Source: Phytopseudomonas argentinensis (GTDB lineage: Bacteria > Pseudomonadota > Gammaproteobacteria > Pseudomonadales > Pseudomonadaceae). From it: DNA of 64,000 bases. Of this stretch, positions 60,020 through 64,000 are shown piece by piece (positions within the stretch are counted from its first letter, which is position 1; each line of letters begins with the position of its first letter). Below the pieces are notes generated by a model. It had not been told where the DNA came from. It ran no database searches and worked only from the letters and a program-made list of their open reading frames with translations. The DNA is taken from contig NZ_FORC01000001.1 of the NCBI RefSeq assembly GCF_900113905.1, positions 372,001 through 436,000 on the forward strand. The letters run 5' to 3'. The position numbers and the translations under genes are program-made.

Positions 60020-63000
60020 GTGCCTGTACTGCGTCTGCCGTCCTTGCCGGCCACCGCCGGTAAACAACACTGGGGCAACCTGCCCGGTGCCGCACTGAGC
60101 CTGGCTATCGCCGAAGCGGCCAGCGCTGCCAAACGCTTCACTCTGCTGCTCACCGCCGACAGCCAGAGCGCCGAGCGCCTGGAACAGGAGCTGAGTTTCT
60201 TCGCCCCCGAATTGCCGGTGCTGCACTTCCCGGACTGGGAAACCCTGCCCTACGATCTGTTCTCGCCGCACCAGGACATCATCTCCCAGCGCATCTCGGC
60301 ACTCTATCGGCTGCCGTCGCTGAGCCATGGCGTGCTGGTGGTGCCGATCACCACCGCACTGCACCGCTTGCCGCCGAAGCGCTTTCTGCTGGGCAGCAGC
60401 CTGGTGCTGGACGTGGGCCAGCGCATCAATGTCGATGACATGCGCGCACGCCTTGAGGCCGCTGGCTACCGCTACGTCGACACCGTTTACGAACACGGTG
60501 AATTCACCGTGCGCGGCGCACTGATCGACCTGTTTCCCATGGGCAGCAAGCTGCCGTTTCGCATCGACCTGTTCGACGACGAGATCGAGACCCTGCGCAC
60601 CTTCGACCCGGAGAGCCAGCGCTCGATCGACAAGGTCGAGTCGATCAAGCTGCTGCCGGCCCGCGAGTTCCCCCTGGAGAAAAAGGCCGTTACCGACTTC
60701 CGTGGCCGCTTTCGCGAGCGCTTCGACGTCGACTTCCGGCGCTGCCCGATCTACCAGGACCTCTCCACCGGCATCACCCCTGCGGGTATCGAGTACTACC
60801 TGCCGCTGTTCTTCGAGGAAACCGCCACCCTCTTCGACTACTTGCCCCAGGACACCCAGGTGTTCTCGCTACCGGGTATCGAAAAAGCCGCCGAGCAGTT
60901 CTGGACGGACGCGCGCAACCGCTATGACGAGCGCCGGGTCGACCCCGAACGTCCGCTACTGCCGCCGGCCGACATCTTCCTGCCGGTCGAGGACTGCTTC
61001 GGCCGTCTCAAGGACTGGCCACGGGTGGTGGTCAGCGCCGACGATGTCGAGCCGGGCATCGGCCGCACGCGTTTCGAGGCCAGCGCCCTGCCCGACCTGG
61101 CGATCCAGGCCAAGACCAGCGAGCCGCTGGCCGCGCTGCGCCGCTTTATCGAGGACTATCCCGGCCGCGTACTGTTCTGCGCCGAATCCGCCGGGCGCCG
61201 CGAGGTGCTGCTGGAACTGCTCGCGCGCCTCAAGCTCAAGCCCAGGGAAGTCGACGGCTGGTCGCAATTCTGCGCAGGCAAGGAGCGCCTGGGCATCACC
61301 ATCGCACCGCTCGATGAAGGCTTGCAGCTCGAAGAGATCGCGCTGATCGCCGAGAGCCCGCTGTTCGGCCAGCGCGTCATGCAACGCCGGCGCCGCGAGA
61401 AGACCCGCGACGCTGGCGACAACGTGATCAAGAACCTTACCGAACTGCGCGAAGGCGCGCCGGTGGTGCATATCGACCATGGCGTCGGTCGCTACCTGGG
61501 CCTGGTGACCATGGAGTTCGACGGCCAGGCCGCCGAATTCCTCGCCCTGATGTACGCCGAGGAAGCCAAGCTCTACGTGCCGGTCGCCAGCCTGCACCTG
61601 ATCGCCCGCTACACCGGAAGCGACGACGCCCTGGCGCCGCTGCACCGCCTCGGCTCGGAAGCCTGGCAGAAGGCCAAGCGCAAGGCCGCCGAACAGGTGC
61701 GCGACGTGGCCGCCGAACTGCTCGACATCTATGCGCGCCGTGCCGCCCGTGAAGGCTACGCCTTCAATGACCCAAAAGCCGATTACGAGACCTTCAGTGC
61801 CGGCTTCCCGTTCGAGGAAACCCCGGATCAGCAGAGCGCCATCGAAGCGGTGCGCGACGACATGCTCGCCGCCAAGCCAATGGATCGCCTGGTGTGCGGC
61901 GACGTCGGCTTCGGCAAGACCGAAGTGGCCATGCGCGCCGCCTTCATCGCCGTGCACGGCGGCAAGCAGGTGGCAATCCTGGTGCCCACCACCCTGCTCG
62001 CCCAGCAGCACTACAACAGCTTCCGCGACCGCTTCGCCGACTGGCCGGTAACCGTGGAGGTGATGAGCCGTTTCAAGAGTGCCAAGGAAGTCAGCGCTGC
62101 CATCGAGCAACTGGCCGAGGGCAAGATCGACATCATCATCGGCACCCACAAGCTGCTGCAGGATGACGTCAAGATCAAAAACCTGGGCCTGGTGATCATC
62201 GACGAGGAGCACCGCTTCGGCGTGCGCCAGAAGGAAGCCCTCAAGGCCCTGCGCAGCGAAGTGGACATTCTCACCCTGACCGCCACGCCGATTCCGCGCA
62301 CCCTGAACATGGCGGTGTCGGGCATGCGCGACCTGTCGATCATCGCCACGCCGCCGGCGCGGCGTCTGTCGGTGCGCACCTTCGTCATGGAGCAGAACAA
62401 GCCGACGATCAAGGAAGCACTGCTACGCGAACTGTTGCGCGGCGGCCAGGTGTACTACCTGCACAACGACGTGAAGACCATCGAGAAGTGCGCCGCCGAC
62501 CTGGCCGAACTGGTGCCCGAGGCGCGCATCGGCATCGGCCACGGGCAGATGCACGAGCGTGAGCTGGAACAGGTGATGGGCGACTTCTATCACAAGCGCT
62601 TCAACGTGCTGATCGCTTCGACCATCATCGAGACCGGCATCGACGTGCCGAGCGCCAACACCATCATCATCGAGCGCGCCGACAAGTTCGGCCTGGCCCA
62701 GCTGCACCAGCTGCGCGGGCGTGTCGGCCGTAGCCACCACCAGGCCTACGCCTACCTGCTTACACCACCACGCAAGCAGATGACCGACGACGCGCAGAAG
62801 CGCCTGGAGGCCATCGCCAACGCCCAGGACCTCGGCGCCGGCTTCGTGCTCGCCACCCATGACCTGGAAATCCGCGGCGCCGGCGAACTGCTCGGCGACG
62901 GCCAGAGCGGGCAGATTCAGGCGGTCGGTTTCACCCTGTACATGGAAATGCTCGAACGGGCGGTCAAGTCGATCCGCAAGGGCGAGCAGCCCAACCTCGA

Positions 63001-63463
63001 CCAGCCCCTGGGCGGCGGACCGGAGATCAACCTGCGGGTACCGGCGCTGATTCCCGAGGATTACCTGCCGGACGTGCACGCCCGCCTGATCCTCTACAAA
63101 CGCATCGCCAACGCCAGCGACGAGGACGGCCTCAAGGAGCTGCAGGTGGAGATGATCGACCGCTTCGGCCTGCTCCCCGAGCCGACCAAGAATCTGGTGC
63201 GCATCACCCTGCTCAAGCTGCAGGCCGAACGCCTGGGCATCAAGAAGATCGATGCCGGGCCGCAGGGCGGACGCATCGAGTTCGCCGCGGAAACCCCGGT
63301 CGATCCGCTGACGCTGATCAAGCTGATCCAGAGCGCGCCGAACCGCTACAAGTTCGAAGGCGCCACGCTGTTCCGCTTCTCGGTGCCGATGGAACGCCCG
63401 GAGGAACGCTTCAATACTCTTGAAGCACTGCTGGAGCGGTTGCTGGCGACAGTGAAGAGCTGA
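60020..63463 (+). CDS. mfd: Transcription-repair coupling factor Mfd
   Basis: Removes stalled RNA polymerase and recruits UvrA. 1147 residues, GTG start (PVLRLPSLPATAG). UvrB-like N-terminal domains (FPDWETLPYDLFSPH), RNAP-interacting domain (VVHIDHGVGRYLGL), helicase with Walker A GDVGFGKTEVAMRA (~627), DEEHRFGVRQKEA, LTATPIPRTLNMA, and the TRG/RecG-like relay plus C-terminal D7. Confidence 0.96.
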   Translation: MPVLRLPSLPATAGKQHWGNLPGAALSLAIAEAASAAKRFTLLLTADSQSAERLEQELSFFAPELPVLHFPDWETLPYDLFSPHQDIISQRISALYRLPSLSHGVLVVPITTALHRLPPKRFLLGSSLVLDVGQRINVDDMRARLEAAGYRYVDTVYEHGEFTVRGALIDLFPMGSKLPFRIDLFDDEIETLRTFDPESQRSIDKVESIKLLPAREFPLEKKAVTDFRGRFRERFDVDFRRCPIYQDLSTGITPAGIEYYLPLFFEETATLFDYLPQDTQVFSLPGIEKAAEQFWTDARNRYDERRVDPERPLLPPADIFLPVEDCFGRLKDWPRVVVSADDVEPGIGRTRFEASALPDLAIQAKTSEPLAALRRFIEDYPGRVLFCAESAGRREVLLELLARLKLKPREVDGWSQFCAGKERLGITIAPLDEGLQLEEIALIAESPLFGQRVMQRRRREKTRDAGDNVIKNLTELREGAPVVHIDHGVGRYLGLVTMEFDGQAAEFLALMYAEEAKLYVPVASLHLIARYTGSDDALAPLHRLGSEAWQKAKRKAAEQVRDVAAELLDIYARRAAREGYAFNDPKADYETFSAGFPFEETPDQQSAIEAVRDDMLAAKPMDRLVCGDVGFGKTEVAMRAAFIAVHGGKQVAILVPTTLLAQQHYNSFRDRFADWPVTVEVMSRFKSAKEVSAAIEQLAEGKIDIIIGTHKLLQDDVKIKNLGLVIIDEEHRFGVRQKEALKALRSEVDILTLTATPIPRTLNMAVSGMRDLSIIATPPARRLSVRTFVMEQNKPTIKEALLRELLRGGQVYYLHNDVKTIEKCAADLAELVPEARIGIGHGQMHERELEQVMGDFYHKRFNVLIASTIIETGIDVPSANTIIIERADKFGLAQLHQLRGRVGRSHHQAYAYLLTPPRKQMTDDAQKRLEAIANAQDLGAGFVLATHDLEIRGAGELLGDGQSGQIQAVGFTLYMEMLERAVKSIRKGEQPNLDQPLGGGPEINLRVPALIPEDYLPDVHARLILYKRIANASDEDGLKELQVEMIDRFGLLPEPTKNLVRITLLKLQAERLGIKKIDAGPQGGRIEFAAETPVDPLTLIKLIQSAPNRYKFEGATLFRFSVPMERPEERFNTLEALLERLLATVKS

Positions 63464-63468
63464 AAACC

Positions 63469-63494
63469 ATCAGGGCCGCTTATGCGGCCCTGAT
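63469..63494. terminator. Hairpin downstream of mfd
   Basis: Perfect 11-bp stem ATCAGGGCCGC / GCGGCCCTGAT with a TTAT loop, six bases after the mfd stop. No T-run on the + strand, GGTTTTC on the other, so a weak or bidirectional terminator. Confidence 0.6.
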
Positions 63495-63517
63495 TGCATC
63501 TAAGTACACAGGCCTTT

Positions 63518-63566
63518 TGTGGGAGCGGGCCATGCCCGCGATTCGCGCGCATGGCGCGCTCCCACA
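63518..63566. repeat. REP-type palindrome between mfd and nagZ
   Basis: TGTGGGAGCG … CGCTCCCACA outer arms with GGGCCATGCCCGCG inside; same class as the hairpin at 48679. Confidence 0.8.
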
Positions 63567-63601
63567 GACTGCAGCTCCCGCCACTGTGCGGCCGCCCTCC
63601 C

Positions 63602-64000
63602 TTACTCCACCAACTGCGCCGCGCGCAACGCCGAGAGCGCCTGCGCCCAACGCGGATCCTGGCGGTAGTCGACGCCCGGAAAAGCCCGCCGACGCATACG
63701 CGCCAGCCCCTTGGGCGCCACGACCTTGAGGCGCTGGGCCGCCGACAACGCCAGCTCTGCCGCTGCCCGGTCATTGCATACCAGCCCCATATCGCAGCCG
63801 GCGCTCAGCGCCGCCTCGATACGGCTGGCCGCATCGCCGACCACATGGGCACCGGCCATCGACAGGTCGTCGCTGAAAATCACCCCCGCGAAACCCAGCT
63901 CGCCACGCAGAATGTCCTGCAGCCAGCGGCGCGAGAAGCCGGCCGGCTGGCTGTCGACCTGCGGGTAGATGACGTGGGCCGGCATCACCGCCGCCAGCTC
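63602..64000 (-). CDS. nagZ: Beta-N-acetylhexosaminidase NagZ, C-terminal part (5' end outside window)
   Basis: Cytosolic peptidoglycan-recycling glycosidase (GH3). The last ~132 codons are present: [39 protein letters not shown], and [17 protein letters not shown]. The C terminus ends LRAAQLVE. Its start lies beyond the right edge. Confidence 0.93.
   Translation of the reverse strand, partial: ELAAVMPAHVIYPQVDSQPAGFSRRWLQDILRGELGFAGVIFSDDLSMAGAHVVGDAASRIEAALSAGCDMGLVCNDRAAAELALSAAQRLKVVAPKGLARMRRRAFPGVDYRQDPRWAQALSALRAAQLVE

Overview
The window is a high-GC gammaproteobacterial chromosome segment from Pseudomonas in the broad sense. The evidence is the gene order acnA–aer … ccoNOQP–ccoNOQP–ccoGHIS–hemN–anr–apt, followed by sppA–HAD–rluC–rne–murB–…–comEC–lolEDC–…–sth–nqrM–apbE–nqrFEDCBA–gap–mfd–nagZ, both known pseudomonad blocks. 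The attC type in the accessory region resembles the chromosomal integrons described in the stutzeri/mendocina/alcaligenes group, but the species cannot be fixed from sequence alone.

About 2.8–10.5 kb is an accessory island between aer and the cbb3 oxidase region. It is an integron cassette array without an integrase (a CALIN). I can place ten complete attC sites, one orphan 3' half-site and two degraded remnants, all in the same orientation. Each cassette carries one small AT-rich ORF on the + strand. For most cassettes the R' box at the start is the exact complement of the R'' box at the end, which confirms the boundaries. Contents are mostly unknown, with a SUKH/SMI1-KNR4-type protein, a YezG/DUF600-type immunity protein and two zinc-ribbon proteins. 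Two cassettes look damaged (one in-frame amber stop, one likely frameshift). From 7.5 to 10.1 kb the array is diluted by three related GGGGWCAGA-type palindromes and some GC-richer genes, including a GNAT enzyme.

About 10.6–13.3 kb holds small, less conserved genes: a GNAT enzyme, a DUF2986-like protein, small membrane proteins, a gene broken by an 11-bp tandem duplication, and an alpha/beta hydrolase.

About 13.4–29.9 kb is the microaerobic respiration block. Two complete tandem ccoNOQP operons are separated by a REP-associated tyrosine transposase (RAYT) flanked by REP doublets. They are followed by the assembly genes ccoG, ccoH, ccoI, ccoS and a DsbD_2/SafE-like membrane protein, then hemN, the oxygen-sensing regulator anr and apt. 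ANR-like boxes precede ccoG and hemN. ccoI appears to start at a CTG overlapping the ccoH stop.

About 30.0–64.0 kb is core genome. It contains sppA/HAD/rluC, rne with a 0.75-kb leader and a strong sigma-70-like promoter, the overlapping envelope operon exbB–exbD–lpxK–trm112-like–kdsB–ptp–murB, comEC, the Lol lipoprotein exporter, a PilZ-like/GDPD cluster, sthA, the complete Na+-NQR operon with its FMN transferase (apbE) and nqrM, a long GAPDH, mfd and the 3' part of nagZ. No tRNA, rRNA or CRISPR was seen.
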